This document shows positions 46,385-57,701 of a stretch of 64,000 nucleotides of DNA, in pieces. The DNA is from Desulfurivibrionaceae bacterium (GTDB lineage: Bacteria; Desulfobacterota; Desulfobulbia; Desulfobulbales; VMSU01), in NCBI GenBank assembly GCA_030145275.1, contig JAQYVV010000003.1, forward strand, positions 62,001 to 126,000, read 5' to 3'. Each line of letters starts with the position of its first letter. The stretch's first letter is position 1. Below the pieces are notes generated by a model, which had not been told where the DNA came from, did no database searches, and saw nothing but the letters and a program-made list of their open reading frames with translations. A program made the position numbers and the translations under genes.

Positions 46385-47407
46385 CTACCCCTGCTTACCT
46401 AACTCTTTTACAATTATTGAGTGAACTTTTTCCACCGTCAGATTTTCCATGCACCTCCAGTTATCACAAGGTTTCCAGGCATAACAAGGGGAGCAGGGCA
46501 ATTCTTCCCTAATTATAGTGTGCGGCCCATATGGGCCTGTCCTTTGGGGGTTAGCAGGTCCAAAAATAGCAAAAACAGGGATATTGAAGGCTGCAGCAAT
46601 GTGCATGGGGCCAGTATCGTTGGATATAAAAAAACGGGCCTGACGAATTACGGCAAACATTTCCAGCAAATTGGTTTTTCCAGCCAAGGAAATGGCTCTG
46701 CCCTCTGCACAACGGACTACTTCTTCTGCAACCTCTTTATCTGCTAATCCGCTTATCACCAAAGAGGTAAAGGGAAGTTTAGCTGCCAAACGGCCAAATC
46801 TCTCTGCCGGCCAACGGTTTGCCTCTTTACCTGCCGACGGAGCTATGACGATATAGTCCTTTGGCAAGGAACGACAAACTTCAGGCCTATAGTCAAAAGG
46901 TGCCATGGGGTATGCAATACCAGTACGTTGGCAGCCAATTGCTTCGGCAATCTTCAAATAACGATCAATAGCATGATTTTCCATGCCCCCTTTTATCTTA
47001 TGGGTATAAAACAGAGGGCTTCCCTCATCAGATTCAGTAAAACCAAGCTTATATCGTGCTTTTGCGGCCCAGGTTAGCAAACCACTACGAAACAGACCGG
47101 AAAGATCTATGGAGAGATCAAACTTCTCCTTTCTGAGACCTTTATATAGATCAATAATTTCACGGCAGGTTTTTGGCAGATAGGAAAGATGTCTCCATTT
47201 ATCTTTGTTAATTATCCACAGTTTATTTATTAATGGGTGTCCTGCAAGGATAACATGCAAACCTCTCGCTACCACCCAGTGAATTTCGGCATCTGGAAAG
47301 CCTTTAGAAATTGAAGCAAGAAAAGGGAGGCTGTGAATAATGTCACCAAGAGAACTTGGCTTTATAATAAGAATTTTTTTGGGTGGAGTTTCAAATTTTA
47401 TATGCAT
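46385..47407 (-). CDS. waaC: LPS heptosyltransferase I-like (GT9)
   Basis: About 340 residues from the ATG at 47407; a longer in-frame opening would overlap waaF and lacks homology. It has the GT9 start KKILIIKPSSLGDIIHSLPFL, DLSGLFRSGLL, APSAGKEANRWPAERF, and SNDTGPMHIAAAFNIPVFAIFGPANP. This pattern fits WaaC, which adds the first L-glycero-D-manno-heptose to Kdo, more than WaaF. The assignment between GT9 members is by motif resemblance only. It follows waaF by 47 bases. Confidence 0.87.
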   Translation of the reverse strand: MHIKFETPPKKILIIKPSSLGDIIHSLPFLASISKGFPDAEIHWVVARGLHVILAGHPLINKLWIINKDKWRHLSYLPKTCREIIDLYKGLRKEKFDLSIDLSGLFRSGLLTWAAKARYKLGFTESDEGSPLFYTHKIKGGMENHAIDRYLKIAEAIGCQRTGIAYPMAPFDYRPEVCRSLPKDYIVIAPSAGKEANRWPAERFGRLAAKLPFTSLVISGLADKEVAEEVVRCAEGRAISLAGKTNLLEMFAVIRQARFFISNDTGPMHIAAAFNIPVFAIFGPANPQRTGPYGPHTIIREELPCSPCYAWKPCDNWRCMENLTVEKVHSIIVKELGKQG

Positions 47408-47454
47408 GAGGTGGCTATAGTTATTTCTGTTTCTTTTGTGCGGGTTGCTATTTT

Positions 47455-48492
47455 TTAATTTAATAGCTTGCCGACTTCTGCAAAAACATCTAGAGCTTCT
47501 ATTTGGACCATGCACTTAAAATCGGTTTCACAGTGCGTTTTAAGGCAAGGGCTGCAAGATAATTCTTTTCTTAGCACCACAGATTTTTTTGAAAATGGAC
47601 CAGTTGTAGTATGGTTTGTTGAACCAAAAATTGCCACCAATGGTGTGTTAAGAGCTGCACCAACATGCATTAAGCCGGAATCATTGGTAACAAAACAGTC
47701 AACAGCAGCAATCATTGCTAAAGCCTGGCCTAAGGTTGTTTGACCACTAAGATCAAAAACCGCCGAACCTCCCTTCTTTTTAATAATATCTGCTGCATTT
47801 TGGTCATCCTTGGTTCCAAAGATCACCACAGAGGCTCCTGCTTTTTTCGTTAAATAAGCCGCAAGTTCGGCGTACTTCTCGGCCGGCCATCTTTTAGCTG
47901 GACCATAAGCAGCACCAGGGTTTAAACCAATAATTGGCCCTTGCAACCTATTGCTAATTTTAAAATCATTGGCCCATTTCTGATCCTGAGGAGAAACAGC
48001 CAGAAACAAATCGTCTGAACCACACCGCAAACCTAGATTTTGCAACAAACCTTGATAGTAATGAACTTGATGGAGTTTTCTTATCTCTTTTCTTAGTTTA
48101 ACTGGATGGCTAAGCAGAAATCCCCGGCCATCTCGGTTATAACCGGCCCGAATCGGAATTCGGGCCAATTTACTGATTAAAGCCGCTTCAAAGGCATTCT
48201 GAAGCAGAATTACCATGTCAAAATCTTGTTCTGCCAATTGTCTGCTCAACCTCCACATCCCCATTAAACCACGGTGGTCAGACTTTTTATTATAAGGAAT
48301 TATTTCATCGATATGGGGACTTGCTATAAAAACATCTGCGACCCAAGGGTGGACAAGAATAGCAATATGGGCTTTAGGAAAATTATCTCTTATTGTTCTT
48401 ACAGCTGGAGTGGTCATAATAGCGTCACCAATCCAGTTTGTTGAACGAATAAGTATTTTTTCAGGGTTTAAATTTAAAAGGCTTTCAGGCAT
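47455..48492 (-). CDS. waaF: LPS heptosyltransferase II (GT9)
   Basis: A 345-residue inner-core enzyme adding heptose II. The N-terminus ILIRSTNWIGDAIMTTPAVRTIR is the WaaF signature. Later blocks are IGLNPGAAYGPAKRWPAEKYAEL, FDLSGQTTLGQALAMIA, and VTNDSGLMHVGAALNTPLVAIFGSTNH with HTTTGPFS. It shows the usual CSPC near the C-terminus. It lies 61 bases after gpsA on the same strand. Confidence 0.92.
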   Translation of the reverse strand: MPESLLNLNPEKILIRSTNWIGDAIMTTPAVRTIRDNFPKAHIAILVHPWVADVFIASPHIDEIIPYNKKSDHRGLMGMWRLSRQLAEQDFDMVILLQNAFEAALISKLARIPIRAGYNRDGRGFLLSHPVKLRKEIRKLHQVHYYQGLLQNLGLRCGSDDLFLAVSPQDQKWANDFKISNRLQGPIIGLNPGAAYGPAKRWPAEKYAELAAYLTKKAGASVVIFGTKDDQNAADIIKKKGGSAVFDLSGQTTLGQALAMIAAVDCFVTNDSGLMHVGAALNTPLVAIFGSTNHTTTGPFSKKSVVLRKELSCSPCLKTHCETDFKCMVQIEALDVFAEVGKLLN

Positions 48493-48553
48493 TGGAAAAT
48501 GATAATGAGCTTATTGGGTAAAAGAAAAATATAAGAGTAGAGGTGGTATGCTA

Positions 48554-49570
48554 TTAAAGCACCAGTTCCTCTTTAAGCTCTCGGGCTAACAAATCAGCAA
48601 CAGCCTGAGAGCAGGGCTTGTCTTGGTATATAACTTGATAAATTTGTTCTAAGATTGGCATATCGACACCAATCTTCTTGGCCAAAAGCCAGGCAGACTT
48701 GGTTGTTTTTACACCCTCGGCAACCATACTCATTTCTGCCAGGATATCTTTCAGGGTTTTGCCACTGCCAAGCATTAAACCAACCTGCCTGTTTCTGCTT
48801 AAATCTCCCGTACAGGTGAGAACCAGATCTCCCAGACCTGCCAAACCGGAAAAAGTGAGGGGTTTTGCCCCCATTTTCACACCCATCCTGGTAATTTCTG
48901 CCAAACCTCGGGTTATAAGACCTGCTCTGGTGTTTGTGCCATACCCTAAGCCATCACAAATACCTGCCGCAATGGCCACAATATTTTTTAAGGGTCCACC
49001 CAGCTCAAGGCCAATAATATCGGTGCTTGTATAAACCCGGAATCTCTCGGTGGAAAAGGCCTCCTGGAAAGATTTAGCAATTTCCTTTGTTTGGGCCGCA
49101 ACGGTAACTGCTGTCGGGGTGTTATCGGCAACTTCTTTAGCAAAACTTGGTCCAGAGAGTACGCCAAGATGGACACCTGAATCTGCGGGAAGAATATCTT
49201 CCATCACTTGAATCATGGTCATCAGCGACTCATTTTCTATCCCTTTTGTGGCTGACACAACATGCGTGCCTGGCTTAAGTAAAGGGAAAATAGTAGTGAA
49301 GACCTCCCTGAAGACATGGGAGGGCACCACCATAACAACCATTGTGGCGCCTTCAATAGTTTCTTTAATATTGCCACTAATCTTTATATTGTCAGGAAGA
49401 AAAAAACCCGGCAGGTATGTTTTGTTTTCTCGTGAGCTGGCTAGGGCTTCAACATGTTCCGGTCGATGCCCCCAAAGAGTAACGCTTTTTCCCTTATCAC
49501 CAAGTAGTTTAGCCAGGGCCGTGCCCCAGCTCCCGGCGCCAATTACCGCTATTTTATGGTGAATTTTCAT
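48554..49570 (-). CDS. gpsA: NAD(P)-dependent glycerol-3-phosphate dehydrogenase
   Basis: Makes sn-glycerol-3-phosphate from dihydroxyacetone phosphate for phospholipid synthesis. The 338-residue protein opens with the dinucleotide fold IAVIGAGSWGTALAKLL, then VVMVVPSHVF, SATKGIE, VLSGPSFAKEV, GGPLKNIVAIAAGICDGLGYG with the catalytic Lys, and GLAGLGDLVLTC. Length is standard. Confidence 0.96.
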   Translation of the reverse strand: MKIHHKIAVIGAGSWGTALAKLLGDKGKSVTLWGHRPEHVEALASSRENKTYLPGFFLPDNIKISGNIKETIEGATMVVMVVPSHVFREVFTTIFPLLKPGTHVVSATKGIENESLMTMIQVMEDILPADSGVHLGVLSGPSFAKEVADNTPTAVTVAAQTKEIAKSFQEAFSTERFRVYTSTDIIGLELGGPLKNIVAIAAGICDGLGYGTNTRAGLITRGLAEITRMGVKMGAKPLTFSGLAGLGDLVLTCTGDLSRNRQVGLMLGSGKTLKDILAEMSMVAEGVKTTKSAWLLAKKIGVDMPILEQIYQVIYQDKPCSQAVADLLARELKEELVL

Positions 49571-49708
49571 TTCTTCTACCTGGGTTGGTTAGGTTACTCC
49601 GGTAAAACTGGAATACCCCCCCTTTACAGTTCAAAATTTTACTAAAGTTTTCCTGATTACCACCGAAATTAAGCACGGGGCAAATAGTGGACAATTTCAT
49701 TCAGATTC

Positions 49709-49787
49709 AGGGGACTGATTTTATTTTTCCAAATCCGGGAGACAGATTAATTTTCACCAAAAACCTGTGAAAAAAAATCAGTCCCCT
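49709..49787. repeat. large palindrome between gyrA and gpsA
   Basis: A 14-base perfect inverted repeat (AGGGGACTGATTTT at 49709-49722 with AAAATCAGTCCCCT at 49774-49787) encloses 51 bases. It lies in the 256-base gap after gyrA. It could act in termination, but the arms and size are more like a dispersed palindromic repeat. Confidence 0.6.
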
Positions 49788-49826
49788 CGCTTCCCTGTTC
49801 AGGAAAAAGGGTCTAATCTTCTCGGT

Positions 49827-52370
49827 CTAATCTTCTTCGCTACTTGGACTTACCGGACTCACATCTTCACTTACCTGGCTGTTTTCCTCGTGCCCTTCAT
49901 CTTCCTCTTCATCTTCTGAGCCAAAAGATTCTGCAACCATATCCATGGAAACAACCTTTTCTTCGGTTGCAAGTTTAAACATCCTTACTCCTTGGGTGTT
50001 GCGGCCAATGACCCTCATGTGCTCCATGGTGATCCTAATAATTTTACCACCATCGGTAATCATCATTATTTCATCTTCATCACTTACCTGCATGGCGCCA
50101 ACTATCTTACCATTTCTTGCACTGGCCTTAATGGCAAAGACACCTTTGCCACCTCGTTTGCGCACTGGATAATCAGCAGCTGAACTTCTCTTGCCATAGC
50201 CATTTTCGGTCACTGTAAGGATTGAGGCTTCACTGTCAACCACAACAACACCGACAACAACATTGTCATCTTCTAAGCGAATCCCCCTGACTCCACTAGC
50301 TGTCCGTCCCATGGAACGAACATCTTTTTCAGAAAAGCGCACCGATTTACCATCACGGGAAACAAGGAGAATATCGTCACTTCCACTGGTCATCATGGCT
50401 GAGATAATTTCATCATCTTCCCTGATTTTCAGGGCAATCTTACCCTTGCGACGCCTTAGCCTAAACTCTTCCAGTGGTGTTTTTTTAACAACACCCAGCT
50501 TAGTTACCATAATGATGTATCTTTCTTCCTCTTCATCCACATCAAAAGTTTTAATCGGCAGGGTAGCCGCCACTGTTTCACCTTCTGCAAGTTCAAGAAA
50601 GTTTACCAGTGCTTTACCTTTTGCTGTCCTACTGGCCTTAGGAATTTCATAAACCTTACGCAAAAAGACCTTGCCGTGGTTGGTGAAAAACATGAAGGTA
50701 TCGTGGGTGGAAGGTAGAAAAAGATGACTAACAAAATCGTCCTCATCAGTGCTTGTGCCAATAACTCCCTTGCCGCCCCGACGTTGGGAGCGATATAGTT
50801 CAACCTCATTTCTTTTTATGTATCCTTTGTGGGTTATGGTGACAACCATGTCTTCTTGAGCTATTAAATCTTCAGGAAGTATTTCGTCCGGAGCCTCAAT
50901 AATCTCGGTGCGCCGTTCATCCCCATAGGTTTCTCTAATCTCTATAAATTCGTCCTTGATAATCTGCATAACCATTGACTCATCCCCTAATACCTGAAGG
51001 TAGTAGGAGATTTTTGCCTGCAGTTCTTCAAACTCGTTGATTATTTTGTCACGCTCAAGTCCTGTCAGGCGTTGTAAACGCATTTCAAGAATTGATTTTG
51101 CCTGGATTTCACTTAAACCAAAGCGCTGCATCAGCGCTTCAGCTGCATCTCCAGGGGTTGGTGATTTTTTAATAAGTTCAACTGCTTCATCAAGATTCTC
51201 TAAGGCAATTTTAAGGCCTTCAAGAATATGAGATCTCTCTTCCGCCTTCTTCAGGTCAAAGGCCGTTCTTCTATATACAATGGTCTTTCGATGCAGCAGA
51301 AAGTGCTCTAAAGTCTGTTTCAGGTTTAGAACCTCAGGCTTGTTGTTAACAATACTGAGCATATTGACCCCAAAACTCTTTTGCAGCGGTGTCATTTTAT
51401 AGAGCTGGTTCAATATAACCTCGGCAATGGCATCCTTTTTCAACTCAAGGACTATCCTCATGCCATCACGATCGGATTCATCCCGTATTTCTGAAATGTT
51501 TTCTACCCTTTTGTCCTTGATAAGCAGCGCAATTTTTTCGATGAGATATGCCTTATTTTGCTGATAGGGGATTTCATCGACAATTATTGATTCCCTGTTA
51601 CTCTTTTTGCTCTTTTCAACATGAGTTCTAGAGCGAATCTTTACAGAGCCCCTTCCTGTTTCATAGGCCTCTCGTATACCTGAGCGGCCTAGAATGTAAG
51701 CACCGGTTGGAAAATCAGGTCCGGTAATAATCTCTGTTAACTGATTTACGGTGATGTTGCGATCGTCGATCATCGCCATAAGGCCATCAAGCACCTCTGT
51801 TAAGTTGTGGGGCGGGATGTTTGTCGCCATTCCAACAGCTATGCCGGAAGAACCATTCACCAAAAGAGTTGGTATTTTAGAAGGGAAGACAGCCGGTTCT
51901 ACCATTGAGTTGTCGTAGGTTGGCACAAAATCAACCGTATCTTTATCAAGATCCGCGATTATCTCCTGGTCCAACTTGGTCATTCGTGCTTCTGTGTAAC
52001 GCATTGCTGCAGGTGAATCACCGTCCACCGAGCCAAAGTTTCCCTGACCGTCAACCAAAGGATAGCGCATGGAAAAATCCTGGGCCATTCGCACAACAGT
52101 GTCATAGGCCGCCGTATCACCATGGGGGTGGTATTTACCGATTATATCACCAACAATACGGGCGGATTTCAAATGCGGTCGGTTATGATAATTACTCAAC
52201 TCCTTCATAGCAAACAAGGCTCGTCGATGCACCGGCTTCAGACCATCCCTCACATCTGGGAGAGCCCGGCCGATAATGACGCTCATTGCATAATCGAGAT
52301 AGGACTTCTTCATCTCTTTTACGATAGATATGGAGCCTATTTCCGATTCTTTATTTGTTTCGTCTTCCAT
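49827..52370 (-). CDS. gyrA: DNA gyrase subunit A
   Basis: An 847-residue topoisomerase subunit. The breakage domain shows KPVHRRALFAMKELSN, HPHGDTAAYDTVVRMAQDFSMRYPLVDGQGNFGS and the catalytic Tyr in AAMRYTEARMT. The coiled-coil gate is followed by six beta-pinwheel blades with GyrA boxes (QRRGGKGV). Resistance-determining positions read Gly-Asp-Thr-Ala-Ala-Tyr, with Thr? no: the E. coli Ser83 position is Thr here (HGDTA). The acidic tail ends in SEED-stop, and its last codons resemble the recurring 20-base motif. It follows gyrB after 101 bases. Confidence 0.97.
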   Translation of the reverse strand: MEDETNKESEIGSISIVKEMKKSYLDYAMSVIIGRALPDVRDGLKPVHRRALFAMKELSNYHNRPHLKSARIVGDIIGKYHPHGDTAAYDTVVRMAQDFSMRYPLVDGQGNFGSVDGDSPAAMRYTEARMTKLDQEIIADLDKDTVDFVPTYDNSMVEPAVFPSKIPTLLVNGSSGIAVGMATNIPPHNLTEVLDGLMAMIDDRNITVNQLTEIITGPDFPTGAYILGRSGIREAYETGRGSVKIRSRTHVEKSKKSNRESIIVDEIPYQQNKAYLIEKIALLIKDKRVENISEIRDESDRDGMRIVLELKKDAIAEVILNQLYKMTPLQKSFGVNMLSIVNNKPEVLNLKQTLEHFLLHRKTIVYRRTAFDLKKAEERSHILEGLKIALENLDEAVELIKKSPTPGDAAEALMQRFGLSEIQAKSILEMRLQRLTGLERDKIINEFEELQAKISYYLQVLGDESMVMQIIKDEFIEIRETYGDERRTEIIEAPDEILPEDLIAQEDMVVTITHKGYIKRNEVELYRSQRRGGKGVIGTSTDEDDFVSHLFLPSTHDTFMFFTNHGKVFLRKVYEIPKASRTAKGKALVNFLELAEGETVAATLPIKTFDVDEEEERYIIMVTKLGVVKKTPLEEFRLRRRKGKIALKIREDDEIISAMMTSGSDDILLVSRDGKSVRFSEKDVRSMGRTASGVRGIRLEDDNVVVGVVVVDSEASILTVTENGYGKRSSAADYPVRKRGGKGVFAIKASARNGKIVGAMQVSDEDEIMMITDGGKIIRITMEHMRVIGRNTQGVRMFKLATEEKVVSMDMVAESFGSEDEEEDEGHEENSQVSEDVSPVSPSSEED

Positions 52371-52471
52371 GAATTACCTTTATGTTTTTATGACCACACG
52401 GAGAAAAATTTTTTCCTGCATATACCGCCAAGAGAGAACTGTGGAGTTCTTTTTTATTCCTGCTTAAATTA

Positions 52472-54904
<2,433 letters not shown>

Positions 54905-54912
54905 CTACCGTC

Positions 54913-55070
54913 TAATCCGGATAAACCGGAAATAAGTGCCTTAACAGTAGAGAATAACATGTTTATTTCAAAATACTTTTAAGCATTTCGTGTTTTTTAT
55001 ACCCCTCAGGTAAGCGTTAGACTCCAAGGGGGTACTGAACTGAGTGGCAAAAATTCAAAGCTAAGGCACT
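54913..55070. repeat. hairpin element copy D (AGTGCCTTA family)
   Basis: The flank CCGGATAAACCGG precedes the body AGTGCCTTA...TAAGGCACT (54935-55070). The centre has CCCCTCAGG, a variant of the 20-base motif (CAGGTAAGCGTTAGACTCCA, 55007-55026) and GGGGGTACTGAACTGAGTGG. Without the motif insertion the core matches the copy at 18616. It lies between dnaN and gyrB. Confidence 0.75.
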
Positions 55071-55157
55071 AAAAATCTGTAAATGTGTCTTTTTATTACA
55101 TAAAACCATGCTTTATAAATTTGTTTTCCCTTTTTTAAGATACACCCATGATCATCA

Positions 55158-56288
55158 CTATATCGCCATTGGCATGATGATTCCCATAAAACCAGGGTCA
55201 TCATCTGCCACAATCAGGCAAGGGCTTTTCTCAGAACTCAAATACGCTTTAATTTTACCTGAAGTCATTACCTGGAGGGCTTCAACAAAATATTTTCCGT
55301 TAAATCCAAGTTTTAGTTCTTCTCCGCTAAATTCTATTTCTATCTCTTCCTTACCGCTGCCAATATCCATATTCTGCGAAGATAGTGTCAAATTATTTTC
55401 AGTGAAATTAAATTGAACTGTGTTGAAAATATCTTCTGTGAAAAGATTTATTCTTTTCAGGGCCGATATAAGTGAAATTCTTTCTATTTCCACGAAAGAG
55501 TCCCTACTTATGGCCTTAATAATATTCTTATAATCAGGAAAATCTCCATTCAGGAGACGTATTATCAAAAGTTTATTTTCTGTTTTTGTAATGGCCTGTT
55601 TTTCGTCAAAACCCAGTTCTATAAATTCCTCATTTTCACAAATTTTCCTTATTTCTTGGATTCCTTTACGTGGGATAAGGGTTGTTTTTTCTAAATTCAA
55701 TTTTTCTACGTCTGTTTCTATTTCTCTTTCCATTAAGGTCAAACGATGCCCATCTGAAGATATTATTCTGAGAAAATTATTATCTTCTCTTTTATCTTTC
55801 TCAAACAGTGCACCTGTTAGGTTGAACTGAGTGTCTCCATCCTGGGCTACGGAAAAAATAGTCTTTTCAATAATGTCGGAAAGAGCATCTGCTGATATTG
55901 TCGACATTATTGTGCTGTCAAATTCAGGGAAAGAAGGGTATTCCTCACTATTTGTTCCGGCAATATTATAATTTCCATTATCTGTTGTAATCTTTGCCCA
56001 ATTCTTTTCATTTACTTCAATTTTTATGTGGTCAATATCTGTTTCCCTGACGATTTCAAATATTTTTCTAGCTGGAAGAGTTATTGATCCAGGCGAAAGG
56101 ACTTCTGCTGGTATTTCGATTCTGATACCTACTTCGAGATCTGTTGCAGTAAGAACAATTGTCTCTACCTTGGTCTCAACCAAGATGTTGTTTAAAATGG
56201 CAATAGTTCCCTTTTTTCCTGTTACGTTCTGAAGGGATGATAGGCTTTCGTAAAAATCTTTTCTGGCAACATTGATAATCAAAGACAT
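55158..56288 (-). CDS. dnaN: DNA polymerase III sliding clamp (beta)
   Basis: A 376-residue clamp of three repeated domains. Family blocks include the opening MSLIINVARKDFYESLSSLQNV, ILNNILVETK, LTATDLEVGIRIEIPAEV, PARKIFEIVRE, and the C-terminal ending DDPGFMGIIMPMAI, which contains the final MPM-type signature. It is the first minus-strand gene leftwards of the proposed origin. dnaA is not adjacent; a GAF gene occupies the other side. Confidence 0.96.
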   Translation of the reverse strand: MSLIINVARKDFYESLSSLQNVTGKKGTIAILNNILVETKVETIVLTATDLEVGIRIEIPAEVLSPGSITLPARKIFEIVRETDIDHIKIEVNEKNWAKITTDNGNYNIAGTNSEEYPSFPEFDSTIMSTISADALSDIIEKTIFSVAQDGDTQFNLTGALFEKDKREDNNFLRIISSDGHRLTLMEREIETDVEKLNLEKTTLIPRKGIQEIRKICENEEFIELGFDEKQAITKTENKLLIIRLLNGDFPDYKNIIKAISRDSFVEIERISLISALKRINLFTEDIFNTVQFNFTENNLTLSSQNMDIGSGKEEIEIEFSGEELKLGFNGKYFVEALQVMTSGKIKAYLSSEKSPCLIVADDDPGFMGIIMPMAI

Positions 56289-56611
56289 GATTTTCCACCC
56301 TAATAGTTTTTATTAGTTTATTTATTATTTTATATATTACTCTTATTAGGCCTGTTGATATGTTGATTAGATAACTAACTTGTTATTTTAATATACTTTT
56401 TTTTCAAAATAACAGTATGGGTAAAATGAGTAAAAAGAGAGATTGAAAAGTTATCAACAATTTATAAAAATAGTTGTAAAAAGTTATAAGTTTACAACTA
56501 ATATAACTGCCTGATATTTATATATAAAAATATGAAAACAAAAAAAGAAATAGAGAAGCTTAAAAAGCCTTTACAATATAGTTTGAAACAGTAAAAAATT
56601 CAATCATTAGA
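56289..56611. other. AT-rich divergent gap, candidate replication origin
   Basis: 323 bases between divergent dnaN and the GAF gene, very AT-rich. It contains TTATCAACA (56451-56459), one base from the DnaA box TTATCCACA. Two inverted near-matches, TGTTGATAT and TGTTGATTA (56353-56369), and an inverted repeat AGTTGTAAA/TTTACAACT (56472-56499) are also present. All genes for several kb lead away on both sides, and the G-versus-C bias changes sign here. Confidence 0.5.
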
Positions 56612-57568
56612 ATGAAAATAAAAAACAAATTCCAGGATATAATAAACTTGATAAGCAATGTTATGGAAGCTTATACAACTGCCCTCTTTTTGGTTGATGA
56701 AAGAGGTGAATGTATGGAGCTTTATTGCTATCAATCTTTTTGTAAAAATATTGATGAAAATTGCCGTATAAAAAATGGAGAAGGCCTAATTGGCTGGGTA
56801 TTGCGAGAGAGAAAAAATGTGCTAGCGGCAAACTTTGAAAGGAACACTAAAACACTGATTTTTTACGAAGAAGACGAAAAAATAAAATCTCTTATGGCTC
56901 TTCCACTGCCGGAAGGTTTGGGAGTTTTATTTGTAGATAGTAAAAAAAGTTATAGTTTTACAGAGGAAAAAGAAAAGATATTCAAGCAATTTGCCAACCT
57001 CATATACACCTGTGTCAAGGAACAAGAAATATTAAATAACAATTACATAAATGATAATTATTTGAAATTTTTAATTAAGTTTGAAAAAATTTCTGGAGGA
57101 CGCTGTGATTTTGAAAAATTATCATCTCTCTTGTTCGAACATATAAATTGTTCTCATTTTATTTTCGTAGTGCCAGAGCATTGCGTTTTCACATATTTTT
57201 ATGAAGATGCCCAAAAAAGAAATGTATTCATTGAGCAATCAGCAGAGTATTATTCGCCAGAAGGTCTTTTGGGATGGTGTATAAAAAATAGGAAAAATTT
57301 AGTGAACAACAATTTGAATACGAAAAAATCTTTTCTTTTAAATGAAGATGAAAAAATAGAAATAAATAACTTTGTTGGGATTCCGGTCTATGAAAAAAAC
57401 AGATCTCTTGTGGGGGTTGTTGGTTTTGTGAAAAAAAAGGGGCACGATACTTTTTTTAAAAAAAATATTTATTGGACCCAAAAGGAAGTAGATTATCTCG
57501 AACTGTTGGGAAATAAAATTTTTAAAAAGTATGTGGCTCAAGAACTAACACCCCACAAGGGGGTATAA
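56612..57568 (+). CDS. tandem GAF-domain protein
   Basis: A 318-residue protein with two GAF-like domains. The first (residues about 10-130) shows GEGLIGWVLRERKNVLAANF and SLMALPLPEGLGVLFVDS. The second (about 170-305) repeats the plan with EGLLGWCIKNRKNLVNNN and NFVGIPVYEKNRSLVGVVGF. There is no output domain, so it probably senses a small molecule or acts as a scaffold. Codon use is very A-rich compared with neighbours. It sits where dnaA might be expected beside dnaN. Its stop codon TAA is the first part of a hairpin element, and the last residues come from a CCCC/GGGG stem. Confidence 0.8.
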   Translation: MKIKNKFQDIINLISNVMEAYTTALFLVDERGECMELYCYQSFCKNIDENCRIKNGEGLIGWVLRERKNVLAANFERNTKTLIFYEEDEKIKSLMALPLPEGLGVLFVDSKKSYSFTEEKEKIFKQFANLIYTCVKEQEILNNNYINDNYLKFLIKFEKISGGRCDFEKLSSLLFEHINCSHFIFVVPEHCVFTYFYEDAQKRNVFIEQSAEYYSPEGLLGWCIKNRKNLVNNNLNTKKSFLLNEDEKIEINNFVGIPVYEKNRSLVGVVGFVKKKGHDTFFKKNIYWTQKEVDYLELLGNKIFKKYVAQELTPHKGV

Positions 57569-57674
57569 GTGCCTTAACAGTGATCTGCAACATATTGGGA
57601 GCATTGTTCTTTTTTGGAATTCTCGGAGTCTTAGCTACCTGTTTTTTGTTACAGGATTTCAGTTATAAGGCACT
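57568..57674. repeat. hairpin element copy B (AGTGCCTTA family)
   Basis: A 107-base body AGTGCCTTA...TAAGGCACT with the 20-base motif variant CGGAGTCTTAGCTACCTG at 57624-57641. It begins on the last base of the GAF stop codon and ends 27 bases before mreB. The length equals the inverted copy at 58872, after mreB, so the two copies bracket mreB. Confidence 0.75.
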
Positions 57675-57701
57675 AAAAAAAGAGGTAGTAATTTAAAAAT
57701 A

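Noticed and set aside
46385..47515. Longer heptosyltransferase start overlapping waaF
   Set aside because: The extra 36 residues have no GT9 similarity; the ATG at 47407 gives the normal start of the fold.
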